From NCBI GenBank assembly GCA_044229235.1, contig JBGATH010000013.1, forward strand, positions 31,587 through 95,586: a stretch of DNA of 64,000 nucleotides. The letters are read 5' to 3'. Under the pieces are notes generated by a model. That model had not been told where the DNA came from. It searched no databases and worked only from the letters and a program-made list of their open reading frames with translations. Below, in pieces: positions 23,147-32,118 of the stretch. Origin of the DNA: UKL13-2 sp044229235. GTDB taxonomy: Bacteria; Pseudomonadota; Gammaproteobacteria; Burkholderiales; Usitatibacteraceae. Each line of letters starts with the position of its first letter. Positions within the stretch are counted from its first letter, which is position 1. The translations under genes were made by a program, and so were the position numbers.

Positions 23147-24474
23147 TAGTAATTCACCCTTTCCGGTTCCGGCAATTCCTTGTCCTTGGCGGTGTACCAG
23201 GGCATTAGCAGAAAAAATGCGAAGTAGATGATGGTGAGAATGCGCGCGACCAGCGTGGCGACGTCCATGCCATCGAACAGCCACATCTTCGGCATTTGTC
23301 CCCACACCGTGGTCGGCACTACGCCGAGGTAGCCGAGGATCACGAAGCTGATGACGAACGCGGTCAGGAACCACCTGAAAATCGGACCACGATAGCGAAC
23401 CGACTTCACCTTGCCGCGATCCAGCCAGGGGAGCACGAACAGGATCATGACTGCGCCGCCCATGACGGCCACGCCATAAAACTGGGTCGCCGGCAGGAAC
23501 GAAGCCAACTCCGAAGGCACGGCGCGCAACATTGCATAGAAGGGGGTGAAGTACCAAACCGGCGCAATGTGGGCGGGCGTTTGCAGCGGGTTCGCCGGTA
23601 CAAAGTTCGGACCTTCGAGGAAGTAGCCGCCCATTTCCGGCGCGAAGAACACGATGGCGGTGAATACCATCAGGAACACCACCACCCCCATGATGTCCTT
23701 CACGGTGTAGTACGGGTGGAACGGAATGCCATCGAGGGGCGTGCCGGTCTTGGGATCGAGATGCTTGTTGATTTCGATGCCATCGGGGTTGTTCGAACCG
23801 ACTTCATGCAAGGCCATCAGGTGCGCCGCGACCAGACCCAGCAGCACCAGCGGGATGGCGATGACGTGGAACGCGAAGAAACGGTTCAGTGTCGCGTCGC
23901 CGATGTTGAAGTCACCGCGAACCCAGATGGCAAGATCCGGCCCGATCAGGGGAATGGCGGCGAACAGGTTGATGATCACCTGCGCGCCCCAGTACGACAT
24001 CTGGCCCCAGGGCAGGAGGTAGCCGAAGAACGCTTCCGCCATCAGGCACAAGTAGATCATGCATCCAAAAATCCACAGCAGTTCACGCGGCTTGCGATAG
24101 GACCCGTACATCAGGCCGCGCATCATGTGCAGGTAGACGACGATGAAAAACATCGATGCGCCGGTGGAGTGCATGTAGCGGATCAGCCAGCCCCATGACA
24201 CATCGCGCATGATGTATTCGACCGAACCAAACGCCAGCTTGGCATCCGGCTTGTAATTCATGGTCAGAAAAATGCCGGTAACGATCTGCAGCACCAATAC
24301 CACCATGGCCAGCGAGCCGAAGTAGTACCAGAGATTGAAATTCTTCGGTGCGTAGTATTCCGAGACCTGCGATTTGTACAGGGCCATCAGCGGGAAACGC
24401 TGGTCGGTCCAGACAATGAGCTTGCCCAGCGGGCCGCCGAATGGCGGATCAATTGCGGGTTTCTGAGCGGCCAC
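23146..24474 (-). CDS. petB: Cytochrome b of the bc1 complex
   Basis: The 442-residue integral membrane subunit carries the two b hemes and both quinone sites. Four paired histidines lie in helices B and D (IRYMHSTGASMFFIVVYLHMMRGL and FHVIAIPLVLLGLVAAHLMALHEVGSNNP), GYLLPWGQMSYWGA marks the Qi/Qo loop and PEMGGYFLEGPNF gives the PEW-like Qo loop (here PEM). The length covers the whole b subunit with eight or so helices. It is the middle gene of petABC. Confidence 0.95.
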   Translation of the reverse strand: MAAQKPAIDPPFGGPLGKLIVWTDQRFPLMALYKSQVSEYYAPKNFNLWYYFGSLAMVVLVLQIVTGIFLTMNYKPDAKLAFGSVEYIMRDVSWGWLIRYMHSTGASMFFIVVYLHMMRGLMYGSYRKPRELLWIFGCMIYLCLMAEAFFGYLLPWGQMSYWGAQVIINLFAAIPLIGPDLAIWVRGDFNIGDATLNRFFAFHVIAIPLVLLGLVAAHLMALHEVGSNNPDGIEINKHLDPKTGTPLDGIPFHPYYTVKDIMGVVVFLMVFTAIVFFAPEMGGYFLEGPNFVPANPLQTPAHIAPVWYFTPFYAMLRAVPSELASFLPATQFYGVAVMGGAVMILFVLPWLDRGKVKSVRYRGPIFRWFLTAFVISFVILGYLGVVPTTVWGQMPKMWLFDGMDVATLVARILTIIYFAFFLLMPWYTAKDKELPEPERVNY

Positions 24475-24477
24475 GGT

Positions 24478-25074
24478 TCAAGCTCCTTTGATATCGGCGT
24501 CGATGGTGAGCGTGCTGCCCACGATCTTGTACGGTGTGACTACCAGATTGGTCGGCGCCGGCATGCCCTTGAACACACGGCCGGACATGTCGAACTTGGA
24601 CTGGTGGCAGGGGCAGAAGAAGCCACCCGGCCAATCCGCGCCCAGGTCGGCCGGACCAATTTCCTTGCGAAAGGTCGGCGAGCAGCCCAGATGGGTACAG
24701 ACGCCCTTGACGACGAAAATTTCCGGCGAAGCCGAACGATTGGCGTTCTTCGCAAATGCGGGCTGCGAGGATTTTTCGGACAGCGGGTCCGCCAGCAGGG
24801 CATCGTTCTTGGCAAGTTGCGCCACCTGCTCGGGCGAACGCCGAATGATCCAGTGCGGCGCGCCGCGATACTCGACCGTGACCAGCTGGCCTGGCTCGAC
24901 TTTGGAAATGTCGTACTCGACCGCCGCACCGGCCGCGAGGGCGCGAGCCGAGGGGAACATGCTGCTGACAAACGGGACGGCCACGGCAACCGTTGCCCCG
25001 GCGCCGACCACAGAGGTGGCGGCGATGAGGAAACGGCGCTTTTTCGGATCTACATCAGGGACGATTGCGCTCAT
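24478..25074 (-). CDS. petA: Rieske iron-sulfur subunit of the bc1 complex
   Basis: The 198-residue protein has a twin-arginine-like N-terminus (KKRRFLIAATSVVG, residues 11-24) forming the uncleaved anchor, then the Rieske cluster boxes CTHLGC (126-131) and CPCH (154-157). The Cys/His pairs ligate the [2Fe-2S] cluster. Rieske proteins are Tat-exported, and tatABC lie about 2 kb away. It is the first gene of petABC. Confidence 0.95.
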   Translation of the reverse strand: MSAIVPDVDPKKRRFLIAATSVVGAGATVAVAVPFVSSMFPSARALAAGAAVEYDISKVEPGQLVTVEYRGAPHWIIRRSPEQVAQLAKNDALLADPLSEKSSQPAFAKNANRSASPEIFVVKGVCTHLGCSPTFRKEIGPADLGADWPGGFFCPCHQSKFDMSGRVFKGMPAPTNLVVTPYKIVGSTLTIDADIKGA

Positions 25075-25305
25075 GTAATCGATTCTTTAGGCGTGGTGGC
25101 CGGGGTGTCGGCGGGGGTCGCCAATTCGGCCGGGGAAGGGAACAGTCGTCTATTTTAGCCAATGCACCTGTAAACTTAAAGCCCTAAACGTATTTTCCCT
25201 TTTGCAGCAATCGTTTACAGTGTGATCGTCAATTAACAGGCAGGATGTTTTCGGGCCAAGCCAGTCGGCCGGCAAGCAAACGCTTCCAATATCAAGGGGA
25301 TAGAG

Positions 25306-25728
25306 ATGAGCTTCACATCGGAATTCAGGGAATTTGCGGTCAAGGGCAACGTGGTGGACCTGGCCGTCGGCGTCATCATCGGTGGCGCCTTCGGCAAGAT
25401 CGTTGACTCGGTCGTGGGAGACCTGATCATGCCGGTCGTGGGCCGCCTGTTCGGCAGCCTGAATTTTTCGGACCTGTTCATCGCCCTCAAGGACATTCCA
25501 CCCGGCACCGCGATGACGCTGGATGCGGTGAAGAAAGCGGGTGTTCCCGTATTTGCCTACGGAAATTTCATTACCGTGGCACTGAATTTCCTGATTCTGG
25601 CGTTCATTATTTTTCTGATGGTCAAGCAGATTAACCGCCTGAAGAAAGAGGCGCCGCCGGCAGCGCCGCCCGCCACGCCGGAGGATGTGATCCTGTTGCG
25701 CGAGATTCGGGACTCCCTGAAGAAGTAA
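25306..25728 (+). CDS. mscL: Large-conductance mechanosensitive channel
   Basis: The 140-residue protein is MscL: N-terminal amphipathic helix MSFTSEFREFAVKGN, pore helix VVDLAVGVIIGGAFGKIVDSVVGDLIMPVVG (residues 16-46), second membrane helix NFITVALNFLILAFIIFLMVK and the C-terminal helical bundle ending LLREIRDSLKK. It releases solutes on hypo-osmotic shock. AAGGGGATAGAG before the ATG is a strong ribosome site. It is divergent from petA. Confidence 0.96.
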   Translation: MSFTSEFREFAVKGNVVDLAVGVIIGGAFGKIVDSVVGDLIMPVVGRLFGSLNFSDLFIALKDIPPGTAMTLDAVKKAGVPVFAYGNFITVALNFLILAFIIFLMVKQINRLKKEAPPAAPPATPEDVILLREIRDSLKK

Positions 25729-25846
25729 GCGCTGACATTAGTGCTGGTCTAGCGGCGGCGGCAGTCGTCGCGCCGCCGTTCGCGTTGCTTGAACACGCGG
25801 CTTCCGGCCCCACCTTTTCTAATTCCTTCCTCTGCCCGGTCTCCTC

Positions 25847-27043
25847 ATGCGCCGTCTCTGGCTGATTTTTACCGAATTTGTCGCCATCACGCTTGCGATC
25901 GTGTTTGTGGTGACGCTGATTCGGCCGGACTGGAATCCCTGGCGCCGCAACGTGGTCGAGATCCGCGAATCCGGCATTGCGGGTGGCCTGCTTCCCGTTG
26001 GCGGCACCACCGGCTTGCGGCCGAGTTATGCGGAAGCGGCGAAGAAGGCCATGCAGTCGGTGGTCAATATTTCGTCTTCCCGGGAGGTGCGACTGCCACG
26101 CGACCATCCGCTCACCAATGATCCGCTGTTCCGGCGCTTTTTCGGCCAGCAGCAGGACGATCAGGGCGGCGACCAGTCGGAGATGCAGGGCAGCCTTGGC
26201 TCGGGGGTGATTGTCAGCGCGGACGACAAAGGCAGTTATGTCCTGACCAATGACCACGTCGTCAGCGGCGCGGACGATATCCAGCTCCTGTTTGCCGATG
26301 GCAGGACCCTGCCGGCGAAACTGGTCGGCACCGATCCGGAGTCGGACCTTGCCGTGCTGCGAGTGGAAGGCAAGGGCCTGACGCCGATTACGCTCGGCCA
26401 GTCCGACAAATCGCAAGTCGGCGACGTGGTGCTGGCCATCGGGGACCCGTTTGGCGTCGGCCAGACGGTGACGATGGGCATCATCAGCGGCCTCGGCCGC
26501 AACCGGCTTGGCGTCAATCGTTACGAAAACTTCATTCAGACCGATGCCGCGATCAATCCCGGCAATTCGGGCGGCGCGCTGGTGGATACCAATGGCAACC
26601 TGCTGGGCATCAACAGCGTGATCTACTCGCGCACCGGTGGGTCGCTGGGAATCGGCTTTGCGATCCCGGTTTCCATGGCAAAGGGCGTGATGGAACAAAT
26701 CATCGCCGAGGGCGCCGTCACGCGAGGCTTCATCGGCATTGCCCCGCAGGATGTCACGCCGGAACTTGCCGAATCGCTCAAGCTCGCTGCCGCGCGCGGC
26801 GCGCTGGTGGCACAGGTCACCAAGGGCGGACCGGCCGACAAAGGCGGCATGAAGATCGGTGACGTGATCACCGGCGTTGACGGCCGGCCGATACAGGACA
26901 GTGTGGCGGCAATGGCCGCGATCGCGGCGCTCAAGCCGGGCGCAAATGCCAAATTCAAAGTCACCCGCAATCAGCAGGATCTTGACCTCAGCGTGACGGT
27001 CGCCAAACGCCCGGCGCCGCCCAAGGTGCGGCGCACCCAGTAA
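25847..27043 (+). CDS. DegS/HtrA-like membrane-anchored periplasmic serine protease
   Basis: The 398-residue protein has an N-terminal membrane anchor (about 5-25), a trypsin-like domain with the triad His137 (TNDHVV), Asp167 (ESDLAVL) and Ser241 (NPGNSGGALV), and one PDZ domain (about 275-385). The single PDZ and uncleaved anchor point to DegS/AlgW rather than DegP/DegQ. DegS cleaves anti-sigma-E in the envelope stress response. No rse genes occur in the window. Divergent context relative to tatC (converging) gives no further clue. Confidence 0.88.
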   Translation: MRRLWLIFTEFVAITLAIVFVVTLIRPDWNPWRRNVVEIRESGIAGGLLPVGGTTGLRPSYAEAAKKAMQSVVNISSSREVRLPRDHPLTNDPLFRRFFGQQQDDQGGDQSEMQGSLGSGVIVSADDKGSYVLTNDHVVSGADDIQLLFADGRTLPAKLVGTDPESDLAVLRVEGKGLTPITLGQSDKSQVGDVVLAIGDPFGVGQTVTMGIISGLGRNRLGVNRYENFIQTDAAINPGNSGGALVDTNGNLLGINSVIYSRTGGSLGIGFAIPVSMAKGVMEQIIAEGAVTRGFIGIAPQDVTPELAESLKLAAARGALVAQVTKGGPADKGGMKIGDVITGVDGRPIQDSVAAMAAIAALKPGANAKFKVTRNQQDLDLSVTVAKRPAPPKVRRTQ

Positions 27044-27049
27044 CTTCTG

Positions 27050-27811
27050 CTACGGCGCCTCTGACCGAGGATCCGGCTCGACAGCTTCGCTGCGCGGCTT
27101 GAGGAAGAGTCGTGCACAAATGAGCCCGACTTCGTAAAGGATGCAAAGCGGGATCGCCAGCGCCAGCATGGACGCCACATCCGGCGGCGTCACTACGGCG
27201 GCGATGGCAAAGGCGCCGACGATGGCGTAACGGCGAATCTCGATCAGCGTCTCGATCTTGACAATGCCGGTGGCGACCAGAACAACCACCACCACCGGCG
27301 TTTCAAAGGCGACGCCGAACGCGAAGAACATCCCCAGCACGAAATTGAAATAGTTCTCGATATCCGGTGCCACGGTGATGCTTTGCGGGGCGAACTGGGC
27401 AATCGTGGCAAAGACAAACTTGAAGACGACGAAGTAGCAAAACGCGATCCCCGCGACGAACAGCACCGAGCTGGAAATGATCAGTGGCGCGACAAAGCGT
27501 TTTTCGTGCTGGTAAAGGCCTGGCGCGACAAACGCCCAGATCTGATAGAGGATGTAAGGCAGCACACTGACGAATGCCACCCACAGCGCGATCTTGACCG
27601 GAATGAAAAACGGCGCGATCACGCCGGTCGCGATCATCTTTGAGCCCTGCGGGAGGGCGGCGACCATCGGCTGCGCGAGGATGTCGTAGAGCTGCGGTGC
27701 GAAGTAAACGCAGGGCAAGCCCGCGATCAGCAGCGCCCAGCAGCATTTCAGCAGCCGGTCACGCAGTTCGACCAGGTGCGAAATGAAGGTGTCCTGGATT
27801 TCCTGACTCAT
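27050..27811 (-). CDS. tatC: Sec-independent protein translocase TatC
   Basis: The 253-residue protein has six membrane segments and the TatC motifs FISHLVELRDRLLK (9-22), YQIWAFVAPGLYQHEKRF (about 89-106) and FAFGVAFETPVVVVVLVATGIV. It is the Tat receptor component that binds twin-arginine signals. Its ATG overlaps the tatB stop by 4 bases (ATGA at 27808-27811). Confidence 0.95.
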   Translation of the reverse strand: MSQEIQDTFISHLVELRDRLLKCCWALLIAGLPCVYFAPQLYDILAQPMVAALPQGSKMIATGVIAPFFIPVKIALWVAFVSVLPYILYQIWAFVAPGLYQHEKRFVAPLIISSSVLFVAGIAFCYFVVFKFVFATIAQFAPQSITVAPDIENYFNFVLGMFFAFGVAFETPVVVVVLVATGIVKIETLIEIRRYAIVGAFAIAAVVTPPDVASMLALAIPLCILYEVGLICARLFLKPRSEAVEPDPRSEAP

Positions 27812-28320
27812 GGCGCGGCCCGCACGGGTGCCGACTTGCGGACCGGCTCGATGCCGAAGTCGAATGTCCCTGGTGCGTAGACGGTCGGCGCAACCGATTC
27901 GGCCTGTGGCGTTGTCCCCATGCCGGACTCCTGCTCCGCGAGCATGCTTGCCTGGGCGGACACACCCGTATCCACCCCCTCGGACGCCGGCGTCGCGCCC
28001 GCATCGGTCAACGCCGGTGTTGGCGCGGCGCCCAGCGAGGCCTGTTCGATGGCGCGTACCTCGGACTCAAACGCGCTCGACTGTTGCTGCACTGATTGCT
28101 CGAAGGCGCGCGCTGCCTCGGTTACTTCCTGTTTTACCTTGCTGAGCTCGGACGCATCCATTTCCCGCTGGATGTCGGACTTGACCGTTGCCACGTAACG
28201 TTGCAGGCGCCCGAACAGGTGGCCTGCGGTCCGCGCGACTTTGGGCAGTCGCTCGGGGCCGATGACAATCAGCGCGACGACGCCCACCACGGCGATTTCG
28301 GAGAAGCTGATGTCAAACAT
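27808..28320 (-). CDS. tatB: Tat translocase subunit TatB
   Basis: The 170-residue protein begins MFDISFSEIAVVGVVALIVIGPERLPKVARTAG, the TatB membrane helix, hinge and amphipathic helix (to about residue 40), followed by a long coiled and then disordered tail. It partners TatC in substrate recognition. It lies 112 bases downstream of tatA on the same strand; that gap contains no recognised gene. Confidence 0.93.
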   Translation of the reverse strand: MFDISFSEIAVVGVVALIVIGPERLPKVARTAGHLFGRLQRYVATVKSDIQREMDASELSKVKQEVTEAARAFEQSVQQQSSAFESEVRAIEQASLGAAPTPALTDAGATPASEGVDTGVSAQASMLAEQESGMGTTPQAESVAPTVYAPGTFDFGIEPVRKSAPVRAAP

Positions 28321-28432
28321 GGGAACGGAATGAAGTGACCATCAAGGTGCGGCAAACTTGGCCGGCTGCCCGGCGAAAGCGATTCAGGGCACGGGCCGAC
28401 TTTGCCAGGCGCCGCGCGGCCGCGGCGGTCGA

Positions 28433-28657
28433 TCAGCTCTTTTGCCGGTCCTTTACTTCGCCGTCGATGGTGGCACCGGCTTTGTCGGTCACCTGGTCCG
28501 GCTTCTTTTCGGCCTCGCTGCTGCCGGCCATGCCGTCCTTGAAGCCCTTGACCGCGCTGCCGAGGTCGCCGCCGATGTTGCGAAGCTTCTTGGTGCCGAA
28601 CACCAGCACGACCACGACCAGCAGAATCAGTAAATGCCAGATGCTGAATGCACCCAT
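28433..28657 (-). CDS. tatA: Tat translocase subunit TatA
   Basis: The 74-residue protein has the TatA form MGAFSIWHLLILLVVVVLVFGTKKLRNIGGDLGSAVKGFK: one N-terminal membrane helix, the FGTKKL hinge, and an amphipathic helix. It is the pore-forming subunit. A GAAGGAGAAAG ribosome site precedes the ATG. Confidence 0.95.
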   Translation of the reverse strand: MGAFSIWHLLILLVVVVLVFGTKKLRNIGGDLGSAVKGFKDGMAGSSEAEKKPDQVTDKAGATIDGEVKDRQKS

Positions 28658-28708
28658 GACTTTCTCCTTCGAAGATTATTCAAGCCGGGCGGGAGGCCCG
28701 GTGCGCGG

Positions 28709-29071
28709 CTATGTCCCGAGCATCACTTTGAGTGGCTCGCTACCGGGTTTGTTGCCGAAAACATGTATGTGCAAATGATACACGTCCTGCCTGCCCATCC
28801 TGCCGGTGTTGATGGCGGTGCGAAAGCCATCGGTCAGGCCCTGCTGGCGGGCCAGAACCGGCGCCAGCAGCAGCATTTTCCCGAGCACCGCTGCGTCCTC
28901 GGGCGAGGTGTCCGACAGGGTCGGAATGAACTTTTTCGGGATGATGAGGAAGTGCACGTCCGCGACCGGGTGGATGTCGTGAAAGGCCAGGACCTCATCA
29001 TCCTCATAGACTTTTTTCGAGGGAATCTCCCCCCGGATGATCTTGCCGAATATGGTGTCGTTGTGACTCAT
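28709..29071 (-). CDS. hinT: HIT-family nucleotide hydrolase (HinT)
   Basis: The 120-residue protein has the HIT signature YHLHIHVFG (HxHxH) near 98-106, DTIFGKIIRGEIPSKKVYEDD at the N-terminus and LIIPKKFIPTLSD, matching HinT purine phosphoramidases. Its ATG overlaps the hisE stop by 4 bases (29068-29071), placing it inside the his-tat transcription unit. Confidence 0.93.
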   Translation of the reverse strand: MSHNDTIFGKIIRGEIPSKKVYEDDEVLAFHDIHPVADVHFLIIPKKFIPTLSDTSPEDAAVLGKMLLLAPVLARQQGLTDGFRTAINTGRMGRQDVYHLHIHVFGNKPGSEPLKVMLGT

Positions 29072-29394
29072 GACGCGCTCCGCGCTTTCTTTTCATCCAG
29101 TCCCGATGTGCCTTCACGGCGCTCCAGCTCAGCCAGTACATCGGCCAGCGGCACATCCCTTGCAGCCAGCATCACCAGGGTATGAAACAGCAAATCTGCC
29201 GCTTCCCTGGTCAGGTGTGCACGGTCGTCGCCCTTGGCGGCGAGGATGGCCTCGGTGGCTTCTTCACCGACCTTCTTGAGCACGGCGTCGATGCCGCGCG
29301 CATAAAGCGATGCGACATAGGACGAGTCGGGCGGCGCAGCTTTGCGCGCCTGCAGGGTGGCTTCGAGCCGGAACAGAATGTCGTTTTGTGGCAT
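29068..29394 (-). CDS. hisE: Phosphoribosyl-ATP pyrophosphohydrolase
   Basis: The 108-residue all-helical MazG-like enzyme hydrolyses PR-ATP to PR-AMP, the second histidine step. Motifs KKVGEEATEAILAAKGDDRAHLTREAADLLFH match HisE. It is a separate gene from hisI here (the two are fused in enterobacteria). Confidence 0.94.
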   Translation of the reverse strand: MPQNDILFRLEATLQARKAAPPDSSYVASLYARGIDAVLKKVGEEATEAILAAKGDDRAHLTREAADLLFHTLVMLAARDVPLADVLAELERREGTSGLDEKKARSAS

Positions 29395-29398
29395 GGAC

Positions 29399-29794
29399 TT
29401 ACCCTGAAAATTTCCCGGGCGATGTTAGCACGGGGTCCTCGGCGGGATTGACCACCCAGGTACCGTCCGCAGCGCGCCGGAAGAAGCAGTGCCGGCGGCC
29501 GGTATGGCAGGCAATCCCCCCGACCTGCTCGACCTTGAGCAGGATGGTGTCGCCGTCGCAATCGAGGCGCAGTTCACGCACATGCTGGAAATGTCCCGAG
29601 GTTTCGCCCTTTCGCCACAGGGCACGACGCGAGCGCGACCAGTAGTGGGCGTCGCCGGTTTCCAGCGTGAGGGCCAGCGAGTCGCGGTTCATCCAGGCCA
29701 GCATGAGTATTTCACCGGATGACGCGTCCTGGGCGATCGCCGGCACCAGTCCCTGTTCATTCCAGGCAACGGCATCAAGCAACAGCCTGTTCAC
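29399..29794 (-). CDS. hisI: Phosphoribosyl-AMP cyclohydrolase
   Basis: The 131-residue metalloenzyme has YWSRSRRALWRKGETSG (about 51-67), DCDGDTILLKVEQVGGIACHTGRRHCFF (about 79-107) with the Zn/Mg-binding Asp-Cys residues. It opens the PR-AMP ring, the third step of histidine synthesis. GTG start at 29794 overlaps the hisF stop (GTGA). Confidence 0.94.
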   Translation of the reverse strand: MNRLLLDAVAWNEQGLVPAIAQDASSGEILMLAWMNRDSLALTLETGDAHYWSRSRRALWRKGETSGHFQHVRELRLDCDGDTILLKVEQVGGIACHTGRRHCFFRRAADGTWVVNPAEDPVLTSPGKFSG

Positions 29795-30552
29795 AGGCGT
29801 ACCTCGATGCCACGCGCCGCCATGTGCCGTTTCGCCTGTCCCACGGTGTATTCGCCAAAATGAAAGATGCTGGCCGCCAGTACCGCGTCGGCCTTCCCCA
29901 GGGTCACGCCATCGGCCAGGTGATCGAGCGTGCCGACGCCTCCACTGGCAATCACCGGGACGCTGACAGCCTCGGCAATCTGCCGAGTCAGCGCCAGATC
30001 AAACCCGGACTTGGTGCCGTCGCGATCCATGCTGGTCAGCAGGATTTCCCCGGCGCCAAGCGCAGTGACGCGCCCGGCCCATTCAACGGCGTCCAGTCCG
30101 GTCGGCGTGCGGCCACCGTGCGTGTAGACCTCCCAGCCTTCCGCCCCCACGCGCTTGCGGGCATCGATGGCGACCACGATTGCCTGCGAGCCAAAGCGTC
30201 GCGCCGCCTCCTGCACCAGTTGCGGATTGAGCACCGCAGAGGTGTTGATGCTTACCTTGTCCGCGCCGGCGTTCATCAAGCGCCGAACATCGGCCACCTC
30301 GCGCACGCCGCCGCCGACAGTCAGGGGAATGAACACCTGGTCGGCAACCTTTTCGATGATGTCCAGAATCAGGCCACGCTGGTCGGAGCTGGCGGTGATG
30401 TCGAGAAAGGTGAGTTCGTCCGCGCCTTCGTCGTTGTAGCGCCTGGCGATTTCAACCGGATCACCCGCGTCGCGCAGGTTGACGAAGCTGACACCCTTGA
30501 CCACGCGGCCGGCGTTGACATCGAGGCAGGGGATGATGCGTTTGGCAAGCAA
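29791..30552 (-). CDS. hisF: Imidazole glycerol phosphate synthase cyclase subunit
   Basis: The 253-residue TIM barrel starts LAKRIIPCLDVNAGRVVKGVSF and has LTVGGGVREVADVRRLMNAGADKVSINT and ILLTSMDRDGTKSGFDLALT, both HisF signatures. It makes imidazole glycerol phosphate and AICAR with HisH. The only sensible start is TTG at 30552, preceded by GGAA about 9 bases upstream, an unusual start codon for this gene; the repeat element copy C lies just upstream. Confidence 0.94.
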   Translation of the reverse strand: MLAKRIIPCLDVNAGRVVKGVSFVNLRDAGDPVEIARRYNDEGADELTFLDITASSDQRGLILDIIEKVADQVFIPLTVGGGVREVADVRRLMNAGADKVSINTSAVLNPQLVQEAARRFGSQAIVVAIDARKRVGAEGWEVYTHGGRTPTGLDAVEWAGRVTALGAGEILLTSMDRDGTKSGFDLALTRQIAEAVSVPVIASGGVGTLDHLADGVTLGKADAVLAASIFHFGEYTVGQAKRHMAARGIEVRL

Positions 30553-30574
30553 TTGAATTTCCGGCGATGAAAGT

Positions 30575-30630
30575 CCAGCATTGGCGCGGCTTCTGGCGCA
30601 GTTTTACCCGGAACGCCGCGTCAATGCTGG
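30575..30630. repeat. 56-bp palindromic repeat family, copy C
   Basis: CCAGCATTGGCGCGGC (30575-30590) and GCCGCGTCAATGCTGG (30615-30630) are 16-base arms with one mismatch; loop about 24 bases (CGCAGTTTTACCCGG). It sits inside the his operon, between hisA and hisF. Confidence 0.88.
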
Positions 30631-30652
30631 ATTATTTGGTTTGGTGCGGCGT

Positions 30653-31393
30653 TCAGGCGTCGTCGGGATTGGTCAGTGCGACGGCTGCCTTGAAGTCGAG
30701 CGATCCCTCGTAGATGGAGCGCCCGGCAATCACGCCCATGATGCCTTCATCTTCCACCGCGATGAGCCTTTTCAAGTCATCGAGGTTATTCAGGCCGCCA
30801 CTGGCGATCACCGGGATGGTGAGCTGTTTGGCGAGGGTAACGGTGGCCTCGACATTCACGCCGCCCATCATGCCGTCACGGCCGATGTCGGTATAGAGCA
30901 CTGCCTCGACGCCATAGTCCTGGAAGCGCTTGGCCAGATCGATCACGTCATGCCCGGTCAGCTTGGACCAGCCGTCGGTGGCGACCTTGCCATCCTTGGC
31001 ATCCAGCGCGACCACGATGTGGCCGGGGAAGGCATCGCACGCTTCGTGCAGGAAACCCGGGCTTTTCACAGCGGCGGTGCCGATGACGATGTAGGTAATG
31101 CCATCGTCCAGGTAACGTTCGATCGTCTCGAGATCACGAATGCCGCCGCCCAGCTGGATCGGAATGTCTTCGCCGACGGAGGCGACTATTTCCTTGATGA
31201 CGCTTTCATTGCGGGGCTTGCCGGCGAAGGCACCGTTCAGGTCAACCACGTGCAGGCGCTGCGCACCAAGATCCGTCCATCTGCGCGCCGTTTCGCCGGC
31301 ATTGTCCGAAAAAACAATGGCCGATTTCATGTCGCCTTGTTGCAGGCGCACGCACTTTCCGTCTTTGATGTCGATGGCGGGGATGATCAGCAT
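30653..31393 (-). CDS. hisA: Phosphoribosylformimino-5-aminoimidazole carboxamide ribotide isomerase
   Basis: The 246-residue TIM-barrel isomerase starts MLIIPAIDIKDGKCVRLQQGD and has IQLGGGIRDLETIERYLDDGI and YTDIGRDGMMGGVN, standard HisA features; it carries out the fourth step of histidine synthesis. The gap to hisF (about 100 bases) holds repeat copy C. Confidence 0.95.
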   Translation of the reverse strand: MLIIPAIDIKDGKCVRLQQGDMKSAIVFSDNAGETARRWTDLGAQRLHVVDLNGAFAGKPRNESVIKEIVASVGEDIPIQLGGGIRDLETIERYLDDGITYIVIGTAAVKSPGFLHEACDAFPGHIVVALDAKDGKVATDGWSKLTGHDVIDLAKRFQDYGVEAVLYTDIGRDGMMGGVNVEATVTLAKQLTIPVIASGGLNNLDDLKRLIAVEDEGIMGVIAGRSIYEGSLDFKAAVALTNPDDA

Positions 31394-31466
31394 GGCTTAG
31401 GCGCGGCGGCGCGTTGGCGGGTCGTGGGTGAAGGGTCCGGGTGACGGCGGAAAATTCGGATCGGGA

Positions 31467-32099
31467 TCAGGGTTGCCAGCTCATGAAATTGCGATACAGC
31501 TGCAGTCCGGAACGATGGCTCTTTTCGGGATGGAATTGGGTGGCAAAAATATTATCGCTGCCGATGGCGGCGGTAAAGTTCCCTGCGTAATTCGTTGCAG
31601 CGGTGGTCAGATCCGGATCCGCGGGCTCACAATAATAGCTATGCACGAAGTAAAAGCGTTCACCTGTCGCAATATCTTGCCATAAAGCGTGCGGCGCCGT
31701 TTGCATGACTTCGTTCCAGCCCATGTGGGGGACTTTTAGAGTGGCATCGTCCGGCGCGAAGCGTTTGACGGTGCCGGCAAAGATGGCCAGTCCCGCGGTG
31801 TCGCCTTCGTCCGAACGCTCGAACAGCATCTGCATGCCAACGCATACGCCCATGAAGGGCCTGGTGGCCGCCGCTTCGCGTACCGCAGCTTCCAGGCCGC
31901 TTTCGCGCAGGTTGCGCATGCAATCGGGCATGGCGCCCTGCCCGGGAAACACCACGCGGTCGGCGTCACGCACCGCCTGCGGCGCGCTGCTGATGGAGAC
32001 TTCCACGGGCAGCGCGTGTTCACGCGCGACGAACTCGAACGCTTTCGCCACCGAGCGCAGATTACCCATCCCGTAATCGACAACCACCAGCTTTTGCAT
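31467..32099 (-). CDS. hisH: Imidazole glycerol phosphate synthase glutaminase subunit
   Basis: The 210-residue class I glutamine amidotransferase supplies ammonia to HisF. Start at ATG 32099 (MQKLVVVDYGMGNLRS); the frame continues upstream into hisB sequence without family support. The nucleophile lies in MGVCVGMQMLFE and the His/Glu pair in ATQFHPEKS, completing the Cys-His-Glu triad. Confidence 0.94.
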   Translation of the reverse strand: MQKLVVVDYGMGNLRSVAKAFEFVAREHALPVEVSISSAPQAVRDADRVVFPGQGAMPDCMRNLRESGLEAAVREAAATRPFMGVCVGMQMLFERSDEGDTAGLAIFAGTVKRFAPDDATLKVPHMGWNEVMQTAPHALWQDIATGERFYFVHSYYCEPADPDLTTAATNYAGNFTAAIGSDNIFATQFHPEKSHRSGLQLYRNFMSWQP

Positions 32100-32118
32100 G
32101 ATGCGATGGGAGATGGGT

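Noticed and set aside
25075..25305. A promoter for petABC on the minus strand
   Set aside because: A TAAAAT element is present near 25155, but the -35 candidates do not have suitable spacing.
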